Source: Bradyrhizobium sp. LLZ17
GTDB lineage: Bacteria; Pseudomonadota; Alphaproteobacteria; Rhizobiales; Xanthobacteraceae
Length of the DNA stretch: 64,000 nt
Direction: 5' to 3'
NCBI RefSeq assembly: GCF_041200145.1
Contig: NZ_CP165734.1
Span: forward strand, 558,001 to 622,000
Shown one piece after another: positions 17,543-26,800 of the stretch (position 1 is the stretch's first letter; every line of letters begins with the position of its first letter). Below the pieces are notes generated by a model. That model was not told the origin of the DNA. It did no database searches and was given only the letters and a program-made list of their open reading frames with translations. The position numbers and the translations under genes were made by a program.

Positions 17543-18256
17543 TCAGGGCGCGCTCAGGACCTGCTTGACGATGCTCTCGCGCAGCGTTGCCAACTCGCCG
17601 CTCGTCTCCATCTGCTCGATCACCTTGCCGACCTTGGGCACCAGATCGCGATGGCGCTCGTGCAGGTAATGGTAGATGCGGATGCGCTCAAGCGGCGGGG
17701 AGAGCGGGTAGATCCTGGCCTGCAGGTTGAGTTTGCGGACCGCCACCAGTCCGCTGAACAGGTCGGTGACCATCACGTCGAACCGGTCGGCATCGAGCAT
17801 ACTGACCATGTTGTCGAGGCTCGTGGTCGCCGTGACGCGGGTCATGCCGCGCGTACCGGCTTCCGACGAGCCGACGCCGCGGACGATGCCGATGCTGTAG
17901 TCCCTGATCGAATTCCAGCCGTCGACGTCGAAATGAAGTTTTGCGGTAAAGACGGCGGGCTCGATGTAATTGATCGCGGGCCTCACCTGGATCAGCGTCG
18001 GGTAGTCGCGCGAGAGCGTTCCGATCCGCTGGATCTCGCCGTCGACCTCGCCGGCGCTCGACAGCGCGAGCGCGCGCTTGCCGGGGACGTCCTCAAACTC
18101 GAGCTTGATGTTCAGCTTGGCGTAGACGGCACGCAGCATCTCGCCGCCGACATATTGGTCGGGGATGTCGGCGATGCGCGCCAGCCGGATGACCTCTTGC
18201 GCCTGCAACGGGCCGGCTGCGAGCAGCGACAGACAGACCACGACTATCCGCCACAT
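17543..18256 (-). CDS. periplasmic solute-binding protein, amino-acid-binding (SBP_bac_3-like) fold
   Basis: A 237-residue secreted protein with signal peptide MWRIVVVCLSLLAAGPLQAQ. Domain 1 includes EMLRAVYAKLNIKLEFEDVP and SSAGEVDGEIQRIGTLSRDY; the hinge region IGIVRGVGSSEAGTRGM and DADRFDVMVTDLFSGLVAVR match bacterial family 3 binding proteins. No transporter genes lie beside it. Instead it is divergent from a hybrid histidine kinase 347 bp away, so it may deliver a ligand signal to that kinase rather than serve uptake (inference). The start at the signal peptide ATG is preferred over one 63 bp upstream. Confidence 0.78.
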   Translation of the reverse strand: MWRIVVVCLSLLAAGPLQAQEVIRLARIADIPDQYVGGEMLRAVYAKLNIKLEFEDVPGKRALALSSAGEVDGEIQRIGTLSRDYPTLIQVRPAINYIEPAVFTAKLHFDVDGWNSIRDYSIGIVRGVGSSEAGTRGMTRVTATTSLDNMVSMLDADRFDVMVTDLFSGLVAVRKLNLQARIYPLSPPLERIRIYHYLHERHRDLVPKVGKVIEQMETSGELATLRESIVKQVLSAP

Positions 18257-18603
18257 GACGCGTCTCCCTCGGCATGCCTTCTGGCGCGCATTGCCACTAC
18301 TGGATTCAGATGCCCGCACGATCTACCGGAGATGGCGTCTGCGCCGGGCCGCAACGCTCACACCGCGCCCGCCGCGCGGGCGATTCCGGACTTTCACCGA
18401 TGTCATTCTAGCATGCGAGATGGTAGTTTGCGCGAGATTCCTGTCGCTGGGCGCAACATATGACCCCGCCGACCTCAAGCCGCCCATGGGCCGACAGGAT
18501 CACTGCGCGCATCGCGCGCTGAGGCAGAGTCTCGATCGTTGAACTTGGTCGCGGCTGCGGTCGGCAGCTGAGCAGGGTATCGCCATTTTCGGGGACGTGG
18601 TGC
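18257..18603. other. divergent intergenic region, 347 bp
   Basis: It lies between the solute-binding protein and the hybrid kinase. I see no gene, tRNA or convincing hairpin. It should hold two outward promoters. Confidence 0.5.
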
Positions 18604-21011
18604 ATGGGCAGCGCAGGTGCAGGTAACGAGGATCCCAAGCGCGGCCGCGCCGTTGTGCCGGCGACAGCGAAGCAGGATTTGACCGGCATTGGCCCCGCAC
18701 TCACGCCGCCGATGTTCGCGGCGCTGCTGTCACGGATGTTCAACTGGTCGCGCAGCGGCATCGGGCCCCGCTTGCTGGCGGCCGTGCTGCTGTTCTCATC
18801 CGTCGTGACGCTGACACTGACCGCCCTTCAACTCTATCTGGATTACGATCGCGAGATCGGACTGATCGCGACGCGGCTCGACGAGATCGGCCGGAGCACG
18901 ACGGGCAGCCTCGAGAGAGTCTGTGGAATCTCGATCAGAACCAGCTCAAGCTCCAGCTCGACGGCATTCTGCGGCTGCCTGATATCCGTGCGGCAGAGAT
19001 CCGCGAGGTCGCCGATCGGCCCAATCCGATCCGCGTCGAAGTCGGCGAGCGAAATACCCGTTCGGTCATGACCCGGGAATTTCCGCTGACCACCATGGTG
19101 CAGGGGACCTCGCGCGCCATCGGCACGCTGCGGGTCGAGGCCACGCTAGCCGAGGTCTATCAGCAATTGCTGAACAGGGCGCTCGTCATTCTGGCAAGCC
19201 AGGCAGCAAAGACGTTCCTCGTTTCCCTGTTCATCATCTACATGTTTCATCTGCTCGTGACGCGGCACCTCGTTGCGATCGCCGAGTTCGTCGGCAAATA
19301 CAGCCTCGGACGGCCGCCGCCGCCTTTGCACCTCGATCGCCGGCCGCCTCGCGATCCGGACGAGCTGGACAAGGTGATCGATGCCTTCCACGCGATGTGC
19401 GCCAACCTCGAACGTGCCTATGGCGAGCTGCGCGAGGCCAACGGGACTCTCGAGCGTGACCTGAATATTCGCAGACGCGCGGAGGAGGATGCACGCGCGA
19501 GCGAGCAGCGCTTCCGCGACTATGCCGAGACCGCATCCGACTGGTTCTGGGAGACCGGACCGGATCACGTGTTCACCTACATTTCGGATCGAGCCGATGC
19601 TTTCGGCATGGACCACAAGGCCCTGATCGGCAGGCGCCGTTCGGATGCCGCCTTCGACCGCGATGCCGAGCCGCAGAAATGGCGCGGTCACCTGGCGACG
19701 CTGGATCGCCACGAGCCGTTCCGCAAGTTCGAATATCGCGGCCGCGATGCGACCGGACACCCGCGCCATTTCAGCGTCAACGGCCAGCCGGTGTTCGCGG
19801 CGGACGGGCGCTTCATGGGCTATCGCGGTTCGGCCACCGATCTCACCGAGCAGCACGAGACCGAGGAGCGGCTTCGCCAGTCGCAGAAGATGGACGCGAT
19901 CGGCCAGCTCACCGGCGGTGTCGCGCACGATTTCAACAACGTGCTCACCGTCATCACCGGCACCATCGAGATCATCCAGGAGGGACTTGCGGACAAGCCT
20001 GAGCTTGCCGCGATCGCCCAGCTCATCGACGATGCGGCCGCGCGCGGCGCGGAGATCACCTCGCAATTGCTGACCTTTGCGCGTCGTCAGCCGCTGGAGC
20101 CGCGTGAGATTGACGTCAACGCTCTCGTGCTGGAGACGGCGAAGCTCTTGAAACCGATCCTGGGCGAGCATGTCGAGATCGTGACCCGTCTCGCGGACGA
20201 TGCGTGGCCCGCGATGGCCGATCCGTCGCAGCTCTCGTCGGCGATCGTCAACCTCGCCGTCAATGCGCGCGATGCGATGCGGGGCGGCGGCAGGGTCACG
20301 ATCGAAACTGCCAACCGGGAACTCGACGGGACGGGCAACGGCGACGCCGAGACCGGGCCGTTCGTCATGGTCGCGGTGGCCGACACCGGCCATGGTATTC
20401 CGGCCGACATCCGCGACCGCGTGTTCGAACCGTTCTTCACCACCAAGGGGGTTGGCCGCGGCACCGGACTTGGACTGAGCATGGTCTACGGCTTCGCCAA
20501 GCAGACCGGCGGCACCGTTGCGATCGAGAGTGAAGAAGGCCGCGGCACCGTGATGCGGCTGTTCCTGCCGCGATCGGCAGGCGAGGCGCCCGCCAGGACG
20601 GGGCCGGTGCAGGCGCCGGTGGCGGCGCGCGGGCACGAGACAATCCTCGTGGTGGAGGATGATCCGCTGGTGCAGGGCTATGTCATCGCCCAGCTCGGCA
20701 GCCTCGGTTATCGCACGCTCACCGCCAGCGATGGCGCAACCGCGCTCGCGCTGGTCGAGCAGGGCGCCAGCTTCGATCTCCTGTTCACCGACATCATCAT
20801 GCCCGGCGGCATGAACGGGCGGGAATTGGCCGAAGCCGTCCGGCTGCGCCAGCCCAGGGTGAGGGTGCTCTACACCTCCGGCTACACGGATGACGCCATT
20901 GTCCATGAGGGACATCTCGATCCCGGCGTGGCGCTGCTCAGGAAGCCTTACCGGAAATCGGACTTGTCGCGGAAGATCCGCGAAATTCTCGCCGGCGAGC
21001 CGCCCGCCTGA
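18604..21011 (+). pseudogene. hybrid sensor histidine kinase with a single frameshift near 18912
   Basis: The first frame (from 18604) gives one membrane helix (LLAAVLLFSSVVTLTLTALQ) and the start of a sensor region ending TTGSL. At about 18912 one C seems lost (CTCGA where CTCCGA is expected), and the protein continues in another frame as ESLWNLDQNQLKLQLDGILR and onward. From the ATG at 19068 that frame has a second helix (residues 45-64), a PAS domain, HisKA with His287 in GGVAHDFNN, a HATPase with ADTGHGIPADIRDRV and TGLGLSMVYGFAKQTGG, and a receiver domain with Asp575 in LFTDIIMP. Restored length is about 800 residues. The 647-residue downstream frame could still be made as a kinase missing its sensor. 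Terminated by the hairpin at 21051. Confidence 0.85.
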
Positions 21012-21050
21012 GCGGCGCACCCGATATCAACGACCCGATACAACGAAAAA

Positions 21051-21078
21051 GGCGCGGCGGGGAGAGCCCCGTCGCGCC
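21051..21078 (+). terminator. GC-rich hairpin after the hybrid kinase
   Basis: Stem GGCGCGGCGGGG / CCCCGTCGCGCC around AGAG, preceded by AAAAA and followed by CGATTTCTT. A likely intrinsic terminator. Confidence 0.75.
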
Positions 21079-21360
21079 CGATTTCTTGCTCGCTGGTCCA
21101 GGGCCGAGAGCGCCCCGATGCCAAGCCCTTTTCAAAGCTTAGCGGGCGATCCCAGCGAGGTGACAGCGCTTGGTAAGAGACACTGGATCACCTCCTTTCG
21201 TTGGTTGCGGAAGACATCAATATAGGCGGCAACGCCGCGCTTGTTAAGGGGAGGCGGCCGGGAAGCAACGATGGCCATCCACCAAGGCCCGGGAACGCTG
21301 CCGAAAGCCGCCTCCTGGACAGTTGAGACCACCGCCCGGCCGTGTTAGGGAGCCCGTGAT

Positions 21361-21434
21361 GCGGGTGTAGCTCAATGGTAGAGCAGCAGCCTTCCAAGCT
21401 GAATACGAGGGTTCGATTCCCTTCACCCGCTCCA
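21361..21434 (+). tRNA. tRNA-Gly (anticodon TCC)
   Basis: Acceptor GCGGGTG pairs with CACCCGC, then T and encoded CCA at 21432-21434. The anticodon loop CTTCCAA gives TCC. Its 3' part from the anticodon loop onward is exactly repeated at 28689-28734, marking it as a probable integration target. Confidence 0.97.
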
Positions 21435-21436
21435 GA
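21391..21436 (+). repeat. 46-bp direct repeat, left copy (attL-like), within tRNA-Gly
   Basis: This segment runs from the anticodon loop to 2 nt past the tRNA end and is identical to 28689-28734. Similarity continues beyond it with one indel (GTTTCAATGACTT) and fades out around 21499. The position, 3' half of a tRNA, is the classic attachment site of tyrosine integrases. Confidence 0.85.
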
Positions 21437-21439
21437 GTT

Positions 21440-21452
21440 TCAATGACTTAGC
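21440..21452 (+). repeat. post-tRNA motif TCAATGACTTAGC
   Basis: It begins 5 nt after the tRNA-Gly CCA. An identical 13-mer follows tRNA-Trp at 62039, and a one-mismatch copy follows the partial tRNA at 28739. Confidence 0.6.
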
Positions 21453-21914
21453 TCCTAGACTTAGCGAGAGGGTCGGATTTCATTCTGACAAATGGGCTGC
21501 ATTACACGTTCTGGTGCTCGCTTTCCGATCGACGGCTTCACGTGTCGCTTGATGCGCTGTCGTATTCCCCGCGCTACCCCGGACCTCTTGAGGTACGAAC
21601 TCATCAAAACCGAATCTCCTGGTTTGGAGAAGAGCTACTGAACGCGCGTGCGGAAATCGGCGACAGTGGCGTAAGAAAGGACGGATCGAACACAAGCTTC
21701 GCGAAAATTTGCGCGGATGAGTGGTCAGACGATCAGTCGGCGTAGTGTCCTGCGACGGTGATCTGCGCCTCAGCTCCCGAACTGAAGTTGAGCTGCCGGG
21801 ATTTGACCAATCGCTTAAACCAGGCTCCTGACATCGATCCGAGCGATCCTTTGAAGTTAATGCTGCCTAAAGCTCAGAGCAATGAGGTCAACGCCGTCGT
21901 GGTCGCCACCGCGT
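21453..21914. other. degenerate region between tRNA-Gly and the regulator gene
   Basis: Several short frames exist on both strands but none resembles a protein family or has a good RBS. Composition is visibly more AT-rich than the flanks. 21476-21499 is still recognisably similar to 28763-28786, extending the att duplication. Confidence 0.4.
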
Positions 21915-23669
21915 TCACTGTTCCGGCAATCCGGCATCGACCTCGGCCTGAACGACGCGATCCCAGGCTGCGATACAGACCGGACTTGCGTTCTTCATCG
22001 GCGGCCAGACGGTGAGCCTGGTCGTGCCGGGCCGCAGCCTCAGTCCCTCCGCGACCGCCGCCTTCGCCTCCTCGAACCGACCCGATCTCTGATAGGCGGC
22101 AGCAAGCAGCAAATGCGAGCGCCCGGTCGCCGGCGTTACGGCGATCGAACGTTGCAACCACGGCAGCGCCTCCTCGTCGCGCCCCATCAGGACATTCGCA
22201 AGGCCCGCGCCGAGCAACCAGGTCCAGCGCGAGGCCGGCGGCGTGTCGTAACGATCGGCTTGCTGGAATATCGCGAGCGCATCGTCGAAGCGGCCGAGAT
22301 AGATTTGGCCTAAGCCGATCAGATAGAGCGCAGAGCCGTTCCACGGATCGAAGCTCAATGCCTTGCCGCAGGTGACGAGACTTTCCACGAAATGATTGGT
22401 GGCGCTGAGGAAGCGGCAATGGGCCTCGAGCACCGGAATCGAATTCGGCTTCGACCGCAGCGCCTGCTCGAGCGTCGCATTGGCCTTGGCCTCGACCGCG
22501 ACGGCCTCCTCCGGGCTGAACCAGACCATCTGGATGCCGCGCAGCTGCAGCGAGGCGAGCGCGACGGCGAGATCGACGTTATCAGGGTCGTCGGTGAGCG
22601 CCTTCTGCAGCATGCTCTGCGCCGCGCCAAAACGCTCGCGCGTGGTCTGGTTGATCGAGGCGAGCGCCTGCTCGACGGCGACCCTGTCGCCGCCCGCCGA
22701 CGATTTGCGCGATGACGATGCACTCGGCTCCAGGATTTCATTCAAGCGGCGCGCAAGCACATGGCCGGCGCCGGCAGCGAGCCGCGATTGCGCTAGCTGC
22801 GCATCCGCCTCGTCCCCATTGACCGAAGCTGCAACAACCGACTGAACCTCGCCGGTGCCCGCCTTGATGATGCGCGCCCGCAGCGTCCAGGATTGATCGC
22901 CGTGCTGCAGTTCGCCACGCAGTTCGTAGCCGGATGAGGTGGCAGGTATGGTAGCGCTTTCGCCCCCCGCCACCACCGCCAATCGTGGCGCAACCACGCT
23001 GATGTTCTGGATCCTGGCAAAACCGTCCGTGAGACGAGCAGTGAGCTCGGCGGCCATCACCGCGCCGCGCGGGTCGTTGCTGGCATCGACGATTGGCATC
23101 ACGGCGAGCCGCGGCGGTGTCCGCTTGAACAGGAGATCCGGCTTCAGCACGGGCGCGGCAACCGCAAGCCCTATGATGACCACGCAGAGCCCGGCCGCGG
23201 CAGCGACCGTGGCCTGCCGGCCCAACCCGAATCTGACGCGCCCGGGCCTCACGGCCACCGCGACGATCTCGGCCGGCGGTTCGGGTTCGGTCCCCCTGGT
23301 CGGAGCCGAGCGCGGCACCTCGGCTTGTGCCGGGACCTCCGGCGCCTCCACGACCTCCGTCGCCAGCAGATAGCCGCCGCCGGAGGCGAGCTTGATCAGC
23401 TGCCGCCGCTCGTCATGAAGCGTCGTACGAAGCTCGCGGATGCATTGAAACAGGCTGTCCTCGCCGACATGGACGTTTGGCCAGACGGCCTCCATCAGCT
23501 CCTGCTTGCTCAGCACCCGGCCGCCGCTGGTCGCGAGCAACCGCAGCATCTCGAAGGTCTTGGGGCGGAGCTTGATCGGCGTGCCATTGGCCCCGCGCAG
23601 CTCGGCGCGCTGCTGGTCCAGCTCGAAGCCGGCGAAACGAAGCAAGCTATCCCCCAAAGCGTCTCTCAA
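21915..23669 (-). CDS. winged-helix regulator with membrane helix and TPR-like C-terminus (CadC-like)
   Basis: Up to 584 residues. Residues about 10-105 form an OmpR/PhoB-type winged helix (LRPKTFEMLRLLATSGGRVL, ELMEAVWPNVHVGEDSLFQC, LIKLASGGGYLLA). A Pro/Glu-rich linker leads to a single membrane helix at about 154-175. The outer part has a CadC-like domain (RLAVMPIVDASNDPRG, typical of adenylate-cyclase/TPR regulators) and then several TPR-like helical repeats (ALYLIGLGQIYLGRFDDALA, SHLLLAAAYQRSGRFEEAKA). Such one-component regulators sense envelope signals and bind DNA directly. The first codon is TTG; a TTG at 23645 with GGGGGAT upstream may be the real start. It is divergent from the autotransporter, its likely target. 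Confidence 0.85.
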   Translation of the reverse strand: MRDALGDSLLRFAGFELDQQRAELRGANGTPIKLRPKTFEMLRLLATSGGRVLSKQELMEAVWPNVHVGEDSLFQCIRELRTTLHDERRQLIKLASGGGYLLATEVVEAPEVPAQAEVPRSAPTRGTEPEPPAEIVAVAVRPGRVRFGLGRQATVAAAAGLCVVIIGLAVAAPVLKPDLLFKRTPPRLAVMPIVDASNDPRGAVMAAELTARLTDGFARIQNISVVAPRLAVVAGGESATIPATSSGYELRGELQHGDQSWTLRARIIKAGTGEVQSVVAASVNGDEADAQLAQSRLAAGAGHVLARRLNEILEPSASSSRKSSAGGDRVAVEQALASINQTTRERFGAAQSMLQKALTDDPDNVDLAVALASLQLRGIQMVWFSPEEAVAVEAKANATLEQALRSKPNSIPVLEAHCRFLSATNHFVESLVTCGKALSFDPWNGSALYLIGLGQIYLGRFDDALAIFQQADRYDTPPASRWTWLLGAGLANVLMGRDEEALPWLQRSIAVTPATGRSHLLLAAAYQRSGRFEEAKAAVAEGLRLRPGTTRLTVWPPMKNASPVCIAAWDRVVQAEVDAGLPEQ

Positions 23670-23730
23670 GGCGGCTCATATAGCGGAAGTCTGCCGAAAA
23701 TACCCGAAAATCGGCTCTGAAAGACAAATA

Positions 23731-23746
23731 TCAGAAATCTTCAGAA
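23731..23746. promoter_or_regulatory. TCAGAA direct repeat between regulator and autotransporter
   Basis: TCAGAA at 23731-23736 and 23741-23746, 10 bp apart. PhoB/OmpR-type winged helices usually bind direct repeats with 10-11 bp spacing, so this is a plausible operator for the adjacent regulator. An overlapping inverted repeat TCAGA...TCTGA (23731-23751) is an alternative reading. Confidence 0.4.
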
Positions 23747-23818
23747 TCTGACCACCCCCTTATCAGGACACCAGCCCGGACCCGATGCGAAGAATCCTGT
23801 CGAGGACTCGCGGGTCGC

Positions 23819-26800
23819 GTGCTGGGGGAAGTGGTGAGAACGGGGAAAGATTGTTTCGCGGCGACTCGCCGTCTGCGGGCCGCGCTGTTGACGTCGTCAG
23901 CGCTGGCCTTGGCCTGGGCGCTGCCGGCTGCGCCGGCGCGCGCGTCGGATGGCACCTGGCTCACCTCTCCCGCTAGCAACGACTATGGCACCGCCTCCAA
24001 CTGGGATGGCGGCTTTGTGCCATCAGGCACGGCCACCTTCGGGACCTCGAATACCACCAGCCTGTCGATTTCGAACGCCGGTGTGAGCGGCTGGACCTTC
24101 AATGCCGGCGCCTCGAACTACACGTTTGATGTCAGCGGCCAGTTGAACATGGCGGGCGCCGGAATCACGGTCAACAGCGGCAGCGTCACGATCAACTACA
24201 ACGGCGTCAACGCGTTGGGCAACTTCGTTGGATCAAGCACCGCCGGCGCCGCCACCATCAACGTCAACAACGGCGATCTCCAGTTTTTTGACCACAGCAC
24301 GGCCGGCAATGCCGCCCTCAACGTGAGTGGCCTAGGTCAAATTCTATTCCTGACGTCGGGTCCTGTCACGGCCGGCTCGATCGCCGGCGCCGGGACATAC
24401 GACCTTGGCGGCAACCAACTGACGGTTGGCTCGAACAATCTGTCAACCGTCCTAACCGGCGGCATTATTCTGAACGGTTCGCTGGTCAAGATCGGTACAG
24501 GCACGCTGACGCTCGCCGGCGGGTACCAGACCATGGCCGGCGACGTCACTATCAACGGCGGCACGCTACAACTCGGCTCTGCCAGCATTGGAGCCAGCCA
24601 AGCCATCCGCGGAGCGGTCACTGTCGGCGCCGACGGCACCTTCGCCGTCGTCAACTCGGACCTTGCCGGCACCACCAGCATCTCCAACAGCGGGACCGTG
24701 ACCTTCCACAACTCCCGCTTCGGCTCGAGCAGCGCCAGCTCGGCTAGCATCTCGAACAGCGGCACCCTCTCCTTCTACGACGATGGCACGGCCGGGACCT
24801 CGACCATCACCAACACGGGAAGCGGCACCGTCAACTTCTACGACCGCAGCACGGCCGGAAGCTCCACCATCGCCACCGATCCCGCCAGCGGCAACCGCGT
24901 GACCGTCAGCTTCAACGATTCGAGCACGGCCGGAAACGCCAGCCTTACCAACAATAACACCCTGGCCTTCAACAATTCGAGCACGGCGGGAAGCGCTGGC
25001 ATCACCAACAACGGCATTATGAATTTCCGCGACAGCAGCACGGCCAGCAGCGCGACCATCACCAACAACGGCGGCTTGATATACTTCTACGGCACGAGCA
25101 CGGCCGGCAGCGCCGCCATCACCAACAACACCTACGGCCAGCTCATCTTCAGCGATACGAGCTCCGCCGCAAACGCCAACATCACCAGCGGCTACTACGG
25201 CTTCGTCGGCTTCGACAATTCGAGCACGGCGGGCAGCGCCACCATCAACATCAACAGCAATGGCGGCACGTTGAATTTCCACGGCACCAGCACGGCCGGC
25301 AGCGCCACCATCACCAACGCCGGCAACGCGATCTTCTACGACACCAGTACCGCTGGCAGCGCGACGATCAACAATAGCGGCATGCTTTCCTTCTACGGTT
25401 TGAGCACGGCCGGAAATGCCGTCATCACCAACACCAACTTAACCAATTTCAACCAAGCCAGCACGGCCGGAACCGCCGGCATCACCAACAACGGCGTCTT
25501 GAGTTTCGGCGGCTCGAGCACGGCGGCAAGCGCAACCATCACCAACAACGTCGCGACGTATTTCGACGGCGCCAGCACGGCTGGCAGCGCGGCCATCACC
25601 AACACCTATAATCTCGTTTTCAGCGGCACCAGCACGGCCGGCAACGCCGTCATCACCAACAATGGCGGCGGCATCTTCAACAATTCCGTCGGAACGACCA
25701 CTTTCCAGGGCAACTCGACCGCGGGCAATGCGCAGCTGATCAACAACGACCCGAGCGCCGTCTTCGATTTCTCCGGCAGCTCCGGCCCGAACGGCGACAA
25801 CAAGCTCAGCGCCGGCTCGATCGCCGGCGACGGCACCTTCTATCTCGGCGCCAACGAACTCACGGTCGGCAGCAACAATCTGTCGACCACCGTCAGCGGC
25901 GTGATCGCCGATGGCGGCTACAGCGGCGGCGCGGGCGGCTCGCTGGTGAAGATTGGCACCGGTACGCTGACGCTGTCAGGCGCCAACACCTATACCGGCG
26001 GCACCACCTTCGCCGGCGGAACGGTCAGCGTCTCCTCAGACGCCAATCTCGGCGACCTCGCGGGCAGCCTGACCTTCAACGGCGGGACCCTGCAGGTCAC
26101 CGGCACGGCATTCAATGCCACCGCACGCACCATCAATCTGGGTGCCGGCGGCGGCACATTCGATATTGCGGACGTCACCAACGATTTCGTCATCAGCCAG
26201 GGTGTCAGCGGCAGCACGCTGACCAAGTCCGGCGCCGGTACCCTGACCTTGACCGGCGCCGAAAGTTTTTCCGGCGCGACGGTTTCCGCCGGCACGCTGG
26301 CGTTCAGCGCCAATGCCACGGCCGGCAATGCGGCCATCACCAACGCCGCCCAGTTGGTCTTCGCCACCAGCGCTACGGCCGGCAACGCCACCATCACCAA
26401 CAACAATCAATTGACGTTCTACGGCCACTCCACGGCCGGCAACGCCATCATCATCAACAGCAGCAACGTGCTGTTCGACGGCGACTCGACGCCCGACAAC
26501 GCGCAGCTCACCAATGTCGCGCCCGGCGCCGTCATCAATTTCTACACCCCCGGCCTGAACAGCGACGGCAAGATCAGCGCCGGCTCGATCGCCGGCATCG
26601 GCCGCTTCGACCTCAACGGCGCTGCGCTGACGGTTGGCAGCAACAATCTGTCAACCACTGTCACCGGCGTGCTCACCGGCGACGGCATACTCACCGGGAC
26701 ATCGCTGATCAAGGTCGGCGCCGGCACACTGACGCTGGCGGGCATCAACACCTACACCGGCGCCACAATTGTCGATGGCGGCGCGCTCGGCGTGAGCGGC

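Noticed and set aside
19146..21020. 624-codon minus-strand frame opposite the hybrid kinase
   Set aside because: No conserved motif; the plus strand encodes clear PAS, HisKA, HATPase and receiver domains.
24776..25770. CRISPR array
   Set aside because: Regular repeats are coding, variable in sequence and in frame with a beta-helix pattern; no spacers or cas genes anywhere in the window.
24337..26751. Series of minus-strand frames antisense to the autotransporter repeats
   Set aside because: They arise from the repetitive coding sequence read backwards and have no RBS pattern.
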